Assembly: GCF_022048975.1 (NCBI RefSeq)
Contig: NZ_JAKMHX010000013.1
Span: 62,001-126,000 of the forward strand
DNA: 64,000 bases
Reading direction: 5' to 3'
Origin: Sporosarcina cyprini
GTDB lineage: Bacteria > Bacillota > Bacilli > Bacillales_A > Planococcaceae
Numbering within the stretch: the stretch's first letter is position 1; every line of letters starts with the position of its first letter. The notes beneath the pieces were generated by a model that worked only from the letters and a program-made list of their open reading frames with translations, had not been told where the DNA came from and made no database searches. The translations under genes were made by a program, and so were the position numbers. This document shows positions 34,342 to 43,081 of this stretch, piece after piece.

Positions 34342-35877
34342 TTATTCAACCGGGTACACTCGGCCCCGTTCATCTTTGTATACAATATGATGCCGCTCGA
34401 GTTTTGTCGGAGAATCAAGGCCGGCTGCTGCTGCAATTCGAAATAATCCTTCACGCATCGTCAAAATATAATTGGTCACACGGAATTTTTTCTCTTCGAC
34501 AACCAATCCTTTCTGCAGTTTCGGGTCTGTCGTCGCGACTCCGGCCGGGCAATCATTCGTATGGCAGCGCTGGGCCATGATGCAGCCAACCGAAATCATG
34601 AATCCGCGGGCCACTTGTACTAGATCCGCACCCATTGCCAAGGCGATCGCCGCTTTGTCAGGCGTCGTGATTTTGCCGGAGGCGATCACTTTCACCCGAT
34701 CCCGAACTTCATATTTCCGGAGGGCATCATCCAGCAAGATGAGTGACGAACGAAGTGGCAAACCGACACTGTCTGCCAGATCCTGATAAGTGGCCCCTGA
34801 ACCGCCTTCCGCTCCGTCCAGTGAAATGAAATCGGGACCTTTCCCCGTTTCCTGCATGAAAGAGGCGAGTTCTTCTGCATCCTGCTTGCCGCCGATCACA
34901 ATTTTAATGCCTACCGGCTTGCCCGTATGGTCTCGGATCTTTTCAATGAAATCAAACAACGTCGGGTAATCCGAAAATTGTTTGAAACGGTTTGGACTGT
35001 TGATGGTCGTATAAGGAGTGACATTCCGGATCTTCGCAATTTCTTCTGTTACCTTCTCCCCTTCTACATGGCCTCCGCGCATCTTGGCACCTTGCGCCAT
35101 TTTAATTTCAAATGCCTTCACTTGCGGAAGCTCTGCCTTTTCCGTCAGCCGTTCCCAACTAAATTCTCCATCTTCTGTCCGAAAGCCGAATAAACCGGAA
35201 CCTATTTGGGCAATAATATGAGCATCCCCCGCAAGATGATACGGTGAGAGCCCCCCCTCTCCCGTATTCATCCATGCTTCTTTCGCCATCCCAATCCCTT
35301 TTGACAGGGCGGTGATGGCATTTTGTCCGAGAGCGCCATAACTCATCGCCGACTGGCCGAGCAGACTGCGGACATGAAAAGGATGCCGGCAATCCGGCCC
35401 GATGACAATCGCATCCTCTTCCGGCAATAACCATGGCAAAGCAGGCACCTCTTCCCGATGTTCATGTCTGGAGAGAAGCCCTTCCTCGTCGATATGGTAT
35501 CGCATCGTTGTAACTAAATCCTCATTATCCACCCGCATCTCTTCATTCTGCTTCGTAAACATCGCATTGCGGATATAAAAGCCTGCCCCTTCAAAATCAC
35601 GCTTGGACCCAAAACCGATGATGCCGCTTAAGTATTTCCCCGGCAGCACCATATGCAAGTACTCCGCACGACTGAACGGCTTTCCTTCATTATCACCTTC
35701 AAATAAATATTGCCTTAATTCAGGTCCCGCTTTTTCCGTCGTGTAACGAAGCCTCCCCAAAATCGGGTAATTCCGCAAAATCGCATGCTGCTTCTGACGC
35801 TTGTCATAGAAAAAAATGAAAATAGCTATGGAGATTGGCACGACGACAAGCACCAATACGAGGATCGTTGTTGTCAT
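34342..35877 (-). CDS. FMN-binding glutamate synthase-family protein (YerD-like)
   Basis: 511 residues. Seen: one N-terminal membrane helix (about 4-24), then a glutamate-synthase alpha-subunit-type FMN barrel with SYGALGQNAI, NTGEGGLSPYH, QGAKMRGGHV, FISLDGAEGGSGA and the cysteine cluster GCIMAQRCHTNDCPAG, which in GltB-type proteins binds an iron-sulfur cluster. The glutaminase and GltD parts are missing, so it cannot make glutamate like the full enzyme; its electron partner is unknown. The ATG at 35875-35877 follows GGAAGGA; a GTG 24 bases upstream is a possible alternative start. Confidence 0.85.
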   Translation of the reverse strand: MTTTILVLVLVVVPISIAIFIFFYDKRQKQHAILRNYPILGRLRYTTEKAGPELRQYLFEGDNEGKPFSRAEYLHMVLPGKYLSGIIGFGSKRDFEGAGFYIRNAMFTKQNEEMRVDNEDLVTTMRYHIDEEGLLSRHEHREEVPALPWLLPEEDAIVIGPDCRHPFHVRSLLGQSAMSYGALGQNAITALSKGIGMAKEAWMNTGEGGLSPYHLAGDAHIIAQIGSGLFGFRTEDGEFSWERLTEKAELPQVKAFEIKMAQGAKMRGGHVEGEKVTEEIAKIRNVTPYTTINSPNRFKQFSDYPTLFDFIEKIRDHTGKPVGIKIVIGGKQDAEELASFMQETGKGPDFISLDGAEGGSGATYQDLADSVGLPLRSSLILLDDALRKYEVRDRVKVIASGKITTPDKAAIALAMGADLVQVARGFMISVGCIMAQRCHTNDCPAGVATTDPKLQKGLVVEEKKFRVTNYILTMREGLFRIAAAAGLDSPTKLERHHIVYKDERGRVYPVE

Positions 35878-35985
35878 CGAAATTCCTTCCAACCAGTTCA
35901 CAAGACACACCCCTTTTCAAAACATATGGTAATGTCATATACATACCCTGATTTCACAAAAATAAATGTATTTGGAGGGATAAAT

Positions 35986-36717
35986 ATGGTCATGGAACTA
36001 CTAACATCCCATGCATCTGTAAGAAAATACAAAGACGTACAACTGTCTTACGAAGAAGTTCGGGAATTGGTCCACGCAGGTCAGCATGCCGCAAGCTCCC
36101 ATTTTGTTCAAGCCTACTCCGTCATCCATGTGACAGATACAACTAAGCGTGAGAAACTGGCGGAGCTTTCAAAGAACAAACGGCAATTTTTATCAGCCGG
36201 CGCCATCCTCATCTTTTGTGCCGACTATGCACGCTTAGAAAGAGCCGCTGCACTTCACGACAAGACAATTGATTACTCGTTTGCTGAAAATCTGCTTGTT
36301 GGTTCTATCGACGTCGCGCTCTTTGCCCAAAATGTCGCCATTGCCGCTGAATCGAAAGGATACGGCATCTGCTACATTGGCGGTGTTCGGAATGCACCTG
36401 AAGAAATCAGCGAGCTGCTCGACTTGCCAAAAGGTGTCGCTCCCATGTTCGCCATGTCCATCGGTGTACCTGATGAGGCAAATGAAGTTAAACCGAGACT
36501 GCCGGTGGAAGCCATCATTCATGAAAACAGCTACGATGCTTCCAAATACGATGATCTCTTGCAAGCCTATGACCAAACGATGCACGACTATTACTTGCAC
36601 CGAGGTTCCAACCAAAAAGACACGGCCTGGAGCCAGCAGATGGCAGAGTTCCTCCACGAACCGAAACGGACGTATATGAGGGAGTTTTTGGAGAAACGCG
36701 GGTTTGAGATGAAATGA
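35986..36717 (+). CDS. NADPH-dependent flavin nitroreductase (NfrA type)
   Basis: 243 residues, FMN-dependent nitro-FMN-reductase fold. Seen: HASVRKYKD near the N-terminus (FMN phosphate binding), AAESKGYGICYIGGVRN in the middle and a C-terminal arm TAWSQQMAEFLHEPKRTYMREFLEKRGF typical of the NfsA/NfrA group. Reduces nitro compounds, quinones or free flavin. A GGAGGG site seven bases before the ATG of MVMELLTSH fixes the start. Its stop overlaps the following lipoprotein start (ATGA). Confidence 0.9.
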   Translation: MVMELLTSHASVRKYKDVQLSYEEVRELVHAGQHAASSHFVQAYSVIHVTDTTKREKLAELSKNKRQFLSAGAILIFCADYARLERAAALHDKTIDYSFAENLLVGSIDVALFAQNVAIAAESKGYGICYIGGVRNAPEEISELLDLPKGVAPMFAMSIGVPDEANEVKPRLPVEAIIHENSYDASKYDDLLQAYDQTMHDYYLHRGSNQKDTAWSQQMAEFLHEPKRTYMREFLEKRGFEMK

Positions 36718-37097
36718 GAATAGGTTTGGCAATCCTGTTTGGAATCATGCTCCTTGTATCCGCCTGCAGCAACGAATTATCTATACAAGAAGTCCAACCT
36801 GAGAAGGCCGATTCGGAATTGCTGGAATCAATTCAACCAGCCACCTCTGAAAACGTTCAAATGATTACCGATCAAAAGAGACAGCGCTATATTGTCGTTT
36901 ATGCATATAGTGCGGTCACCATGTCGGTCAAAGATGAGGGGGCGACCCTCGCACTTCACATAAAGAACAGCCCCGATGATGAAGCGGGAATGCTGAAACG
37001 ATATATTTTCAAATTAACTGCAGATCGTGACTTTGACAACATCCAGCTCTACCGCAATGCAAAGGAAATTCCTTTTGACCACATTACTTCTTATTAA
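36714..37097 (+). CDS. Small exported lipoprotein, unknown function
   Basis: 127 residues. Seen: signal peptide with lipobox LVSAC at about residue 18, then a compact domain with RQRYIVVYAYSAVTMSVKD and KRYIFKLTADRDFDNIQLY. No family recognised. Its start overlaps the nitroreductase stop by four bases, so the two are translationally coupled, although a link in function is not obvious. A terminator follows within ten bases. Confidence 0.8.
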   Translation: MRIGLAILFGIMLLVSACSNELSIQEVQPEKADSELLESIQPATSENVQMITDQKRQRYIVVYAYSAVTMSVKDEGATLALHIKNSPDDEAGMLKRYIFKLTADRDFDNIQLYRNAKEIPFDHITSY

Positions 37098-37106
37098 TAA
37101 GCATGC

Positions 37107-37134
37107 AAGGGGTTAGCAATTGCTGGCCCCTTTT
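37107..37134 (+). terminator. Terminator after the nitroreductase-lipoprotein pair
   Basis: AAGGGG/CCCCTT with AGCAA/TTGCT inner stem and a following TTTT. Confidence 0.82.
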
Positions 37135-37179
37135 GCTATTCTGTGGATACAGAATTTGACCGTAAAGGAGTCCACCTAA

Positions 37180-38349
37180 ATGGAATTTGAACAATTGATC
37201 AACGAACTGGCGGAACGGCTGTCAAACGGCCAACTGATCCGAGCAACCGCCAGCCAGCCGCGCCATAAATCGGAAGGCTTGTCTAAAGTAAAGCTCAAGC
37301 CTGTTGAAATAAAAAACGAATTGCACATCCAATTCGAATATCACTATGAACGGATCCTCAAACATGACAACGTAAAAATTGGCGATATCCGCAGTGCACT
37401 TCAACAGCTGATGGAGCAATTTAAGCAAATGCAAGCCGAATTTACCGAGGAGAATGTACATATCCAGCTCTCCAAAAAATTCAAGGTCTCTTGGAAATCG
37501 GAAAAAACAGCGGAACGCAAGGTGGCGGATCTTTCTCATAACCGAAAGAAAAATTACTTATTGGATGAATCCACACCTTATCCGTTCCTGATCCGGTTAG
37601 GCGTTCAGACAGCAGAAGGCAAAGTAAAAAAGCAGAAGTATGATAAATTCCGGCAAATCAATCGCTTTATCGAATTTATTGACGATGCACTCGAGTACTT
37701 GCCAAAGGACCGTCCAGTACGGATTCTAGATTTCGGCTCTGGAAAATCCTATCTCACGTTCGCCCTGTATCATTATTTGCATATCGAAAAAGGGCTCGAC
37801 ATCCGGGTCACGGGCCTCGATCTAAAAAAGGAAGTCATTGAAGAATGCAATAGTATCGCCCAAGACCTCGATTACAAGCAACTGGAGTTTCTCGTCGGGG
37901 ATATTAATGACTACAACGAGGAAACAGCGGTCGACATGGTCGTCACCTTGCATGCGTGCGACGTGGCAACGGATATGGCCCTTGCCCGCGCAGTGAAATG
38001 GGGAGCCGAAGTCATTTTAAGCGTTCCGTGCTGCCAGCATGAACTCTTTTCCCAAGTGGCCGCGCCTGAACTCGACGTCATGCTGCAGCATGGATTGATC
38101 AAAGAGCGTTTTTCTGCACTTGCAACCGATTCGATTCGGGCTGAACTGCTCACACTTGTCGGCTACGATGCCCAGCTGCTTGAATTCATTGATCTGGCAC
38201 ATACGCCAAAGAATATCCTGATTCGTGCCTATCGGACCCGCAAGACACCGACAAGCGCAGACGTTGGCCGGTATGAAGCTTTCCGCGACATGCTTCACAC
38301 CAAACCGTTTCTTGAAAAGGAATTAAAGGAGTATGGGTTCCTGACTTGA
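37180..38349 (+). CDS. Class I SAM-dependent methyltransferase (methyltransferase domain 32 type)
   Basis: 389 residues. The N-terminal ~165 residues form an extra domain with no recognised motif. The methyltransferase part has motif I ILDFGSGKSYLTF, the acidic VTGLDLKKEV, VGDINDY, then VTLHACDVATDMAL and SVPCCQHEL. The paired cysteines and HACD segment resemble glutathione-S-transferase C-terminal-like/METTL25-type enzymes, some of which modify RNA. Substrate unknown; an RNA target is an inference. AAAGGAG before the ATG. Stands alone. Confidence 0.83.
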   Translation: MEFEQLINELAERLSNGQLIRATASQPRHKSEGLSKVKLKPVEIKNELHIQFEYHYERILKHDNVKIGDIRSALQQLMEQFKQMQAEFTEENVHIQLSKKFKVSWKSEKTAERKVADLSHNRKKNYLLDESTPYPFLIRLGVQTAEGKVKKQKYDKFRQINRFIEFIDDALEYLPKDRPVRILDFGSGKSYLTFALYHYLHIEKGLDIRVTGLDLKKEVIEECNSIAQDLDYKQLEFLVGDINDYNEETAVDMVVTLHACDVATDMALARAVKWGAEVILSVPCCQHELFSQVAAPELDVMLQHGLIKERFSALATDSIRAELLTLVGYDAQLLEFIDLAHTPKNILIRAYRTRKTPTSADVGRYEAFRDMLHTKPFLEKELKEYGFLT

Positions 38350-38411
38350 GGTCAGGCATAAGTTGGCTGGCAACAGAGCAGGTAAGTAACCAATTATCAA
38401 AAAGAGTTTTC

Positions 38412-38438
38412 GGGAAGGAGCATCCATCCCTTTTGTAG
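38412..38438 (+). terminator. Possible weak terminator after the methyltransferase gene
   Basis: GGGA-A-GGA loop TCC-A-TCCC hairpin with an A.A mismatch, followed by CTTTTG. Weak and uncertain. Confidence 0.4.
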
Positions 38439-38475
38439 AATGTAGGCAATAGCCGAATGAAATAGGAGTGGTTTT

Positions 38476-38802
38476 ATGCCGACATACAATAAACTCGTTC
38501 GAGATCTCATTCCAAAGGTCATTCAGGATGCCGGTCAAGTATGCCATACCCGGCTCCTCGGTGATGAGGAGTACATAACAGAACTGAACAAGAAAATGCA
38601 CGAAGAACTGGCCGAATACGAAGCGGCCGAAAATGCCGAGGATGCCATCGAGGAAATGGCCGATTTACTTGAGCTCATTCATGCAGCTGCTTCTTACTAT
38701 GAAATCTCATTTGATGAGTTGGAAAAGATCCGTGCGCAAAAAGCAGAGAAGCGCGGCGGTTTCGAGGAACGTATTTTCTTGGTGGATGTGGAGGAAGCCT
38801 AA
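38476..38802 (+). CDS. MazG-like phosphoribosyl-ATP pyrophosphohydrolase-family protein
   Basis: 108 residues. Seen: N-terminal YNKLVRDLIPKVI, a hallmark of a MazG-like subgroup (COG4997-type), then metal-binding EELAEYEAAE and DAIEEMADLLELIHAA (ExxE...ExxD), and a C-terminal KRGGFEERIFL. Predicted nucleoside-triphosphate pyrophosphohydrolase; substrate not known. The ATG follows TAGGAGTGG. A tiny membrane protein gene follows in 33 bases. Confidence 0.85.
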   Translation: MPTYNKLVRDLIPKVIQDAGQVCHTRLLGDEEYITELNKKMHEELAEYEAAENAEDAIEEMADLLELIHAAASYYEISFDELEKIRAQKAEKRGGFEERIFLVDVEEA

Positions 38803-38835
38803 CAAGAAAAATAGCTGAGTGAAGGAGTAAAGTCA

Positions 38836-39030
38836 TTGGAGAGACGATTATTTTACGCCATGGTAGGGATATTGCTCTTTTTCATTCTTGGTACCGTTTT
38901 AGCGGTAATCGAGCAATATTCATTTTTTATCAAAATGCATTCGGCAGGCATTGTCATCACCTTATTTTCTTCTTGGATTCATTATAAAAGAATGAAAAAG
39001 GCTGAGGTTGCCCGCTCTAGTTCTACTTGA
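38836..39030 (+). CDS. Small two-helix membrane protein
   Basis: 64 residues, start TTG preceded by GAAGGAG. Seen: two hydrophobic segments (about 7-25 and 34-48) joined by a short EQYSFFIKMHS loop, and a basic C-terminus HYKRMKKAE. No family recognised. Downstream of the MazG-like gene, likely in the same transcript, ended by a strong terminator. Confidence 0.65.
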   Translation: MERRLFYAMVGILLFFILGTVLAVIEQYSFFIKMHSAGIVITLFSSWIHYKRMKKAEVARSSST

Positions 39031-39032
39031 CC

Positions 39033-39070
39033 AAAAAGACCGTCGCCGATAATCGGCAGACGGTCTTTTT
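39033..39070. terminator. Bidirectional terminator
   Basis: AAAAAGACCGTC/GACGGTCTTTTT stem extended by CCGAT/ATCGG, between converging genes. Confidence 0.92.
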
Positions 39071-39080
39071 GCAATAATAA

Positions 39081-39635
39081 TTAAATGATAGCTAATGAAT
39101 CCTGCGTGACTTTCCTTTCTTGATAGATGGCCAAATCCTTTTCATAGGACGTCTGGTAGGAGGCCAAGCTATGCTCCTTCACCTTCAAGAAATCATGCCA
39201 ATCGATAATCTCGTAGTAACGGTTCAACAGTTCTGCATTTACCCAAGCCGTTTCTTCAAAGACGATGTCCCGTTCATGCTCTTCAATTAGCATTTCCAGA
39301 AACGGCAAATCGCGATCGCGCTTTTCCGCACAAGCCTGTTTCTTCGATTTGATTATTTCCACAGCGCGGTCCAACGAGGCAAGCAACGCTTCCCGGTCCA
39401 TCGCATGGCCGAGTTCATGAATGGTCAATGTGCGGATATAGGTTTCGAAAGGCATGGATTCATGAAGTTCCCCGTACGCCTTTCGTATGCGTTCCATATC
39501 GATGAGGACTTCATGTTTGATGAAATCGTACATCATATTGACCCCTGTTGCCTCCTGCTTTACAGCGACCTCCATTTCCACATCTCGAATCGTTTGTTCT
39601 ACTACATCCTGAATCTGCCGAGCTGGTCTTCTCAT
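39081..39635 (-). CDS. Small zincin-like protein with an HExxH motif, unknown family
   Basis: 184 residues, no signal peptide or membrane helix. Seen: His73-Glu-Leu-Gly-His77 inside IRTLTIHELGHAMDREAL, the metal-binding and catalytic motif of gluzincin/metzincin metallopeptidases, preceded by a beta-strand-like HEVLIDMERI. A Glu-rich helix (EHERDIVFEETAW, about 115-127) could supply the third zinc ligand. I do not recognise the family. A cytosolic minimal metalloprotease or an inactive relative are both possible. GGGAGAG before the ATG. Confidence 0.72.
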   Translation of the reverse strand: MRRPARQIQDVVEQTIRDVEMEVAVKQEATGVNMMYDFIKHEVLIDMERIRKAYGELHESMPFETYIRTLTIHELGHAMDREALLASLDRAVEIIKSKKQACAEKRDRDLPFLEMLIEEHERDIVFEETAWVNAELLNRYYEIIDWHDFLKVKEHSLASYQTSYEKDLAIYQERKVTQDSLAII

Positions 39636-39773
39636 TCTCTCCCCTGACTTCCTTTTTAATGTTTCACAGTCTATTGAATCGGGTATATAATCTAGTTAAT
39701 AAAAACCAAGGAGTTCATTATATGAAAATAAAAAAAGGCTTTCAAGCAGACGGGCGCTTGGTCGCTTGCCATG

Positions 39774-40337
39774 CTAGTCAGCCTTCGCCTTCCGTTCAAC
39801 TTTCAGCAGAAAGAGTCGGCCATTCTCCTTCAGCGGCTCTATGCCAATAGCCCGCTTCGGCACAATGGTGATACGGTCATCTTGTGAGCCGACCCAGAAA
39901 GCTAGATAGATTGGCTTCTCCAGGTGAAGTTGTTTTTTCCCGTCATGGAGTGCATCCCCTCCATAACTGCCATACAGCCCCTCTATGATCACCGATTCCA
40001 TTTCATCTGCCGGTCCCAGTGATATCGTTTGCTGTTCCTCGTAGATGTCATTCTTCACGATAAAACTCATCTTTCGGTATTCCTTTAGATTTCCAGCTAA
40101 CGGGAGAACCATCGGATCTCTCATTTTGTTTCCTTCCTCATATTGCTCGACTGTGAATACTAGCTCTTCATTCTCTTCCAAGTTTCCGTAAAGTGAAAGC
40201 TGTACATTGTTCTTTTTCATCGTATTGTCCGTTTCATCGTTCACCATGTTCGCCTTGATGTACATCTTTCCACCCACAGCGCAGCCACTTAGCATCAGCA
40301 CTAAACTCAATAGGACAGATAACTGTAGTTTTTTCAC
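39774..40337 (-). CDS. Lipoprotein, paralogue of the next gene
   Basis: 187 residues. Seen: lipobox LMLSGC, then an all-beta-looking domain ending IYLAFWVGSQDD...GRLFLLKVERK. The preceding gene (40342-40911) encodes a protein of similar length ending VYIAYWIGSDDG...QCFLVKVERQ, so the two are diverged tandem duplicates. Surface-exposed; function unknown. Last gene of the TPR protein-lipoprotein-lipoprotein group. Confidence 0.82.
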   Translation of the reverse strand: MKKLQLSVLLSLVLMLSGCAVGGKMYIKANMVNDETDNTMKKNNVQLSLYGNLEENEELVFTVEQYEEGNKMRDPMVLPLAGNLKEYRKMSFIVKNDIYEEQQTISLGPADEMESVIIEGLYGSYGGDALHDGKKQLHLEKPIYLAFWVGSQDDRITIVPKRAIGIEPLKENGRLFLLKVERKAKAD

Positions 40338-40341
40338 TGGC

Positions 40342-40911
40342 TCACTCCCGGTTAGTATTGGACCACTTTTGGCGTTCCACCTTTACGAGAAAACATTGCT
40401 TGTTTTTTAGTAATGAAGCATACCCTTCTTCCTTCGGAGAGGAAAAGTGAAATGTCCCATCGTCTGATCCGATCCAGTATGCTATATAGACAGATTCTTC
40501 AAGCGGAATATCAATCTTGCCCTTAAGCATCGTTCCGATAGTACCAAATTCGGTAGTGCCATCAATTGTTATAGAGGTGGCTTCATTCGGTTTCTGGAAG
40601 GAAAACGTCAAACAGTCTTGTTGGAGGTCACTTGTCACGCCGAACGCCATATCCGCTTTTGCTGTCAAATCCCCAAACATTAAGACTGAGTCACCTATAC
40701 TTTGCCCGTCAACGTAGCGTTCTATAGTGAAAACATATATTTCATCATCCGGTACTTTTCCTTCTATTCGAAAGGGAATGACGTCAGTGGCTTCTATTGT
40801 TTCGTTTGCCTGCACATTTCCCAGTTGAATTGTGGGGTAACCTGATCCATGACATGCTCCAACTGTGGGCAGTGTAAACACCAATAAACAAAGGAACAGG
40901 ATCCGCTTCAC
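40342..40911 (-). CDS. Lipoprotein-like exported protein, paralogue of its neighbour
   Basis: 189 residues. Seen: a signal peptide with a Cys at residue 20 in TVGACHG (acceptable lipobox), then a beta-rich domain with DEIYVFTIERYVDGQSIGDS, matching ELVFTVEQYEEGNKMRDP in the next protein. Start overlaps the TPR gene stop by four bases and the gap to its paralogue is four bases. Function unknown. Confidence 0.8.
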   Translation of the reverse strand: MKRILFLCLLVFTLPTVGACHGSGYPTIQLGNVQANETIEATDVIPFRIEGKVPDDEIYVFTIERYVDGQSIGDSVLMFGDLTAKADMAFGVTSDLQQDCLTFSFQKPNEATSITIDGTTEFGTIGTMLKGKIDIPLEESVYIAYWIGSDDGTFHFSSPKEEGYASLLKNKQCFLVKVERQKWSNTNRE

Positions 40912-41537
40912 TCTGCCATACTCCTTGCCTCAGCGGCGGCCCGTGCATCTCCACCCTTTTCAAACGCTTCAGCGCTCCGCATGAAATGACTGCGCGATTG
41001 CTCCAATCCCCCTGTTTCTTTATATGTTTGGCCAAGCCCCTGATGAGCACACCCGATACAAATGCCACAACCGGCTAGTTCGCCTTGCCGCAAGGCTTCC
41101 TCAAAACAGCGGAATGCTTCCTGAATCCGTTTTTCAGTCAATGCTATGAGACCCAGCTCATAAGCGACAGCGGAAAAGCCAACGTGATTCTCAGGCAATC
41201 TTGCGTTGCGATGCGCAAGCTCTTGAGTAAATGCCTCTTTGGCAAGATCATATGCGCCGCGCATTCGATGTACCATGCCGATTTGATGAAGTGCAATCGC
41301 TTCATCTGAAATATCGCGCTCTTCCACTGCCCAGCTATGCAGTTTCTCGTAGCACTCCAGTGCCTCTTGCCACTCTTCCTTCATCGCAAGGGCAAAACCA
41401 AGTCCATGCAACGCACTCTGTTCGTCCTCCCTGTTTTCCGCCTGTTCCAGGCATTGCCGGTAAATCGATTTACTCTCCTCTAACTCGCCTGCGTCAAAAA
41501 GTCGAAACGCTTCCCCCAGCGCTTGTTTGACGTCCAT
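40908..41537 (-). CDS. Tetratricopeptide-repeat protein
   Basis: 209 residues made of about five TPR-like helix pairs (for example ALHGLGFALAMKEEWQEAL, ALHQIGMVHRMRGAYDLA, YELGLIALTEKRIQEA). A protein-interaction scaffold, cytosolic. The start MDVKQALGEAF follows a long purine-rich AGGGGGGA site; the frame continues upstream but into the neighbouring gene. It overlaps the first lipoprotein by four bases, so the three genes are one unit. Partner unknown. Confidence 0.82.
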   Translation of the reverse strand: MDVKQALGEAFRLFDAGELEESKSIYRQCLEQAENREDEQSALHGLGFALAMKEEWQEALECYEKLHSWAVEERDISDEAIALHQIGMVHRMRGAYDLAKEAFTQELAHRNARLPENHVGFSAVAYELGLIALTEKRIQEAFRCFEEALRQGELAGCGICIGCAHQGLGQTYKETGGLEQSRSHFMRSAEAFEKGGDARAAAEARSMAE

Positions 41538-41559
41538 TCCCCCCTCCCCCTTTCTATCG

Positions 41560-42234
41560 TTATGCCTCCAACTGCACTTCCAGAAATACATAGCCGTCCC
41601 GTTCATGTTGCTGTTTAAATACGATTGGCACCCGCTTGCTAAAAATCGGTCCATCGACGACAACGGTATGAAATTCACCTGACTCCCCGCATGCATCAAT
41701 GCCGAGCGCCTCCAGTTCATCCATTAGTTCAATCGTAAATTCCCGGCCGATGAACTCTGCAGGCATCATTTTTGTGTTCACTACCACAATATATGCTTCA
41801 AATCCGGCTTGAACGAATTCCTCCAGCAACGCCCTGCGCGGCTCCATCCATAATGGATGCACAGCCTCCATCCCGACCTTGGCGCACGTCTGTTGCACCC
41901 ACTTCAAATGGTCTTCCAGATCAATGTCACCGAAGACTCCAGTCGTAACGCCTGCGTCGACACATTCTTTCATCGCATCAAGAAATTGTGCTTCGTACCC
42001 ATTCCAGTCTGAGCCCCGCGTCATGAACGAAACCCCAATGCTCTCCGCTTGCGCTTGCACTACCGCAAATGGCAAGGCATGTGATTTGGAACGCTCCTCA
42101 TCCGTTTCAAACATCGTCCACATCCGTTTCGGTTCCCCGCCTGCCTCTACCGCACGGTAAAAAGCGAGTGCCGAATCCTTTCCGCCGCTCCATGAGGCGA
42201 CAAATGGCCGATTGTCCAACTTCAAATCCTTCAT
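41560..42234 (-). CDS. Dph6-like ATP-pyrophosphatase (diphthine-ammonia ligase family)
   Basis: 224 residues. Seen: PP-loop SWSGGKDSALA at residues 14-24, GVFGDIDLEDH and the C-terminal GIDACGESGEFHTVVVDGP, which is the signature of the Dph6/ATP-PPase family. In eukaryotes and archaea Dph6 amidates diphthine on EF-2. Bacteria lack diphthamide, so bacterial members must do something else, such as amidating or thiolating a different substrate. Probably the first gene of the unit that continues through the TPR protein and two lipoproteins (22-bp gap). Confidence 0.85.
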   Translation of the reverse strand: MKDLKLDNRPFVASWSGGKDSALAFYRAVEAGGEPKRMWTMFETDEERSKSHALPFAVVQAQAESIGVSFMTRGSDWNGYEAQFLDAMKECVDAGVTTGVFGDIDLEDHLKWVQQTCAKVGMEAVHPLWMEPRRALLEEFVQAGFEAYIVVVNTKMMPAEFIGREFTIELMDELEALGIDACGESGEFHTVVVDGPIFSKRVPIVFKQQHERDGYVFLEVQLEA

Positions 42235-42583
42235 TGTTTGCTCATCTCCTGTTCTACAAGTTCTAGTACATCATTCTTCATTTGTTCTTTCTTTTGCATC
42301 AGATGGAATGTCAATTGTTGACACTTAGACATTTCCTATTTCTTCTTCAGGTGCATACTAAGCGTTTATAATAAAGACAGTTACGAATGGCAAGAAATAG
42401 ATAGAATCTCACGTTTCCACTCTTCCTCCGAGCTAATTGTAAGAAAATTATACCATGAGCCTTACGTTAATGTTTTACTAATTATGATTTGATAGCTCCA
42501 AACTATTTCTCTCCCAACTCCGTCCAACTTTATGAGACGCAAGCGCGCTGGCGTTATTTCTATAGAAGGTGATTTGATTTGTC
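42235..42583. promoter_or_regulatory. Upstream region of sigV with a possible ECF promoter
   Basis: 349 bases without a gene. Near the end, CCAAAC at 42498-42503, 17 bp, then CGTC at 42521-42524 resembles an autoregulated ECF promoter (TGAAAC-N16-CGTC in B. subtilis sigV), though the -35 is imperfect. Nothing else was recognised. Confidence 0.3.
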
Positions 42584-43081
42584 ATGACAAAAGATGAAAA
42601 GTTCAAATTGGTAGAGGATTTTATTGTGGAACACCAGCAAGCCCACTACCGACTTGCTTATAGCTATGTAAAAAACAAGGACAATGCACTGGATATCGTG
42701 CAGGAGTCGATCTTGAAAGCTCTCCGCTCCGTGGACCGGCTGGAGGAAGTGAAATACCTGAAGACCTGGTTTTACCGGATCGTCGTGAATACAGCCATTG
42801 ATTTTCTGCGTAAAAACGGGCGGATTTCTGTCATGGATGATGAAATCCTAGGTACGCATCTTCCTGCCTCTACAGATGGCAAGGCCGACCTCGACTTGCG
42901 GGATGCAATTGATGAGTTGCCGGCCGTGCATAAGACCATCATTATTTTACGCTTTTTTGAGGACCTAAAAATCGATGAAATTGCCGCTATCACGGGAGAC
43001 AATGTAAACACGGTGAAAACCCGGTTATATGCGGCTTTGCGGAAGTTACGAGTGGAAATGGGAGAGGAGTACAACGTATGA
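42584..43081 (+). CDS. sigV: ECF RNA polymerase sigma factor, SigV-like
   Basis: 165 residues (B. subtilis SigV has 166). Seen: region 2 AYSYVKNKDNALDIVQES and YLKTWFYRIVVNTAIDFLRK, region 4 ELPAVHKTIIILRFFEDLKIDEIA with the HTH DNVNTVKTRLYAALRKLR. It overlaps the anti-sigma gene by four bases (ATGA). Known for SigV: activated when lysozyme binds RsiV, turning on envelope-protection genes. Activation by lysozyme here is inference from the partner. AAGGTGAT lies before the ATG. Confidence 0.87.
   Translation: MTKDEKFKLVEDFIVEHQQAHYRLAYSYVKNKDNALDIVQESILKALRSVDRLEEVKYLKTWFYRIVVNTAIDFLRKNGRISVMDDEILGTHLPASTDGKADLDLRDAIDELPAVHKTIIILRFFEDLKIDEIAAITGDNVNTVKTRLYAALRKLRVEMGEEYNV

Noticed and set aside
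35785..35985. N-terminal extension of the nitroreductase frame
   Set aside because: It runs antisense into the YerD-like gene and the GGAGGG site clearly points to the ATG at 35986.
39722..39850. Short plus-strand frame MKIKKGFQADGRL... with an AAGGAG site
   Set aside because: A good ribosome site exists, but most of the frame lies antisense to the end of the lipoprotein gene and the peptide has no recognisable features. The A-rich start may simply be that gene's weak terminator.
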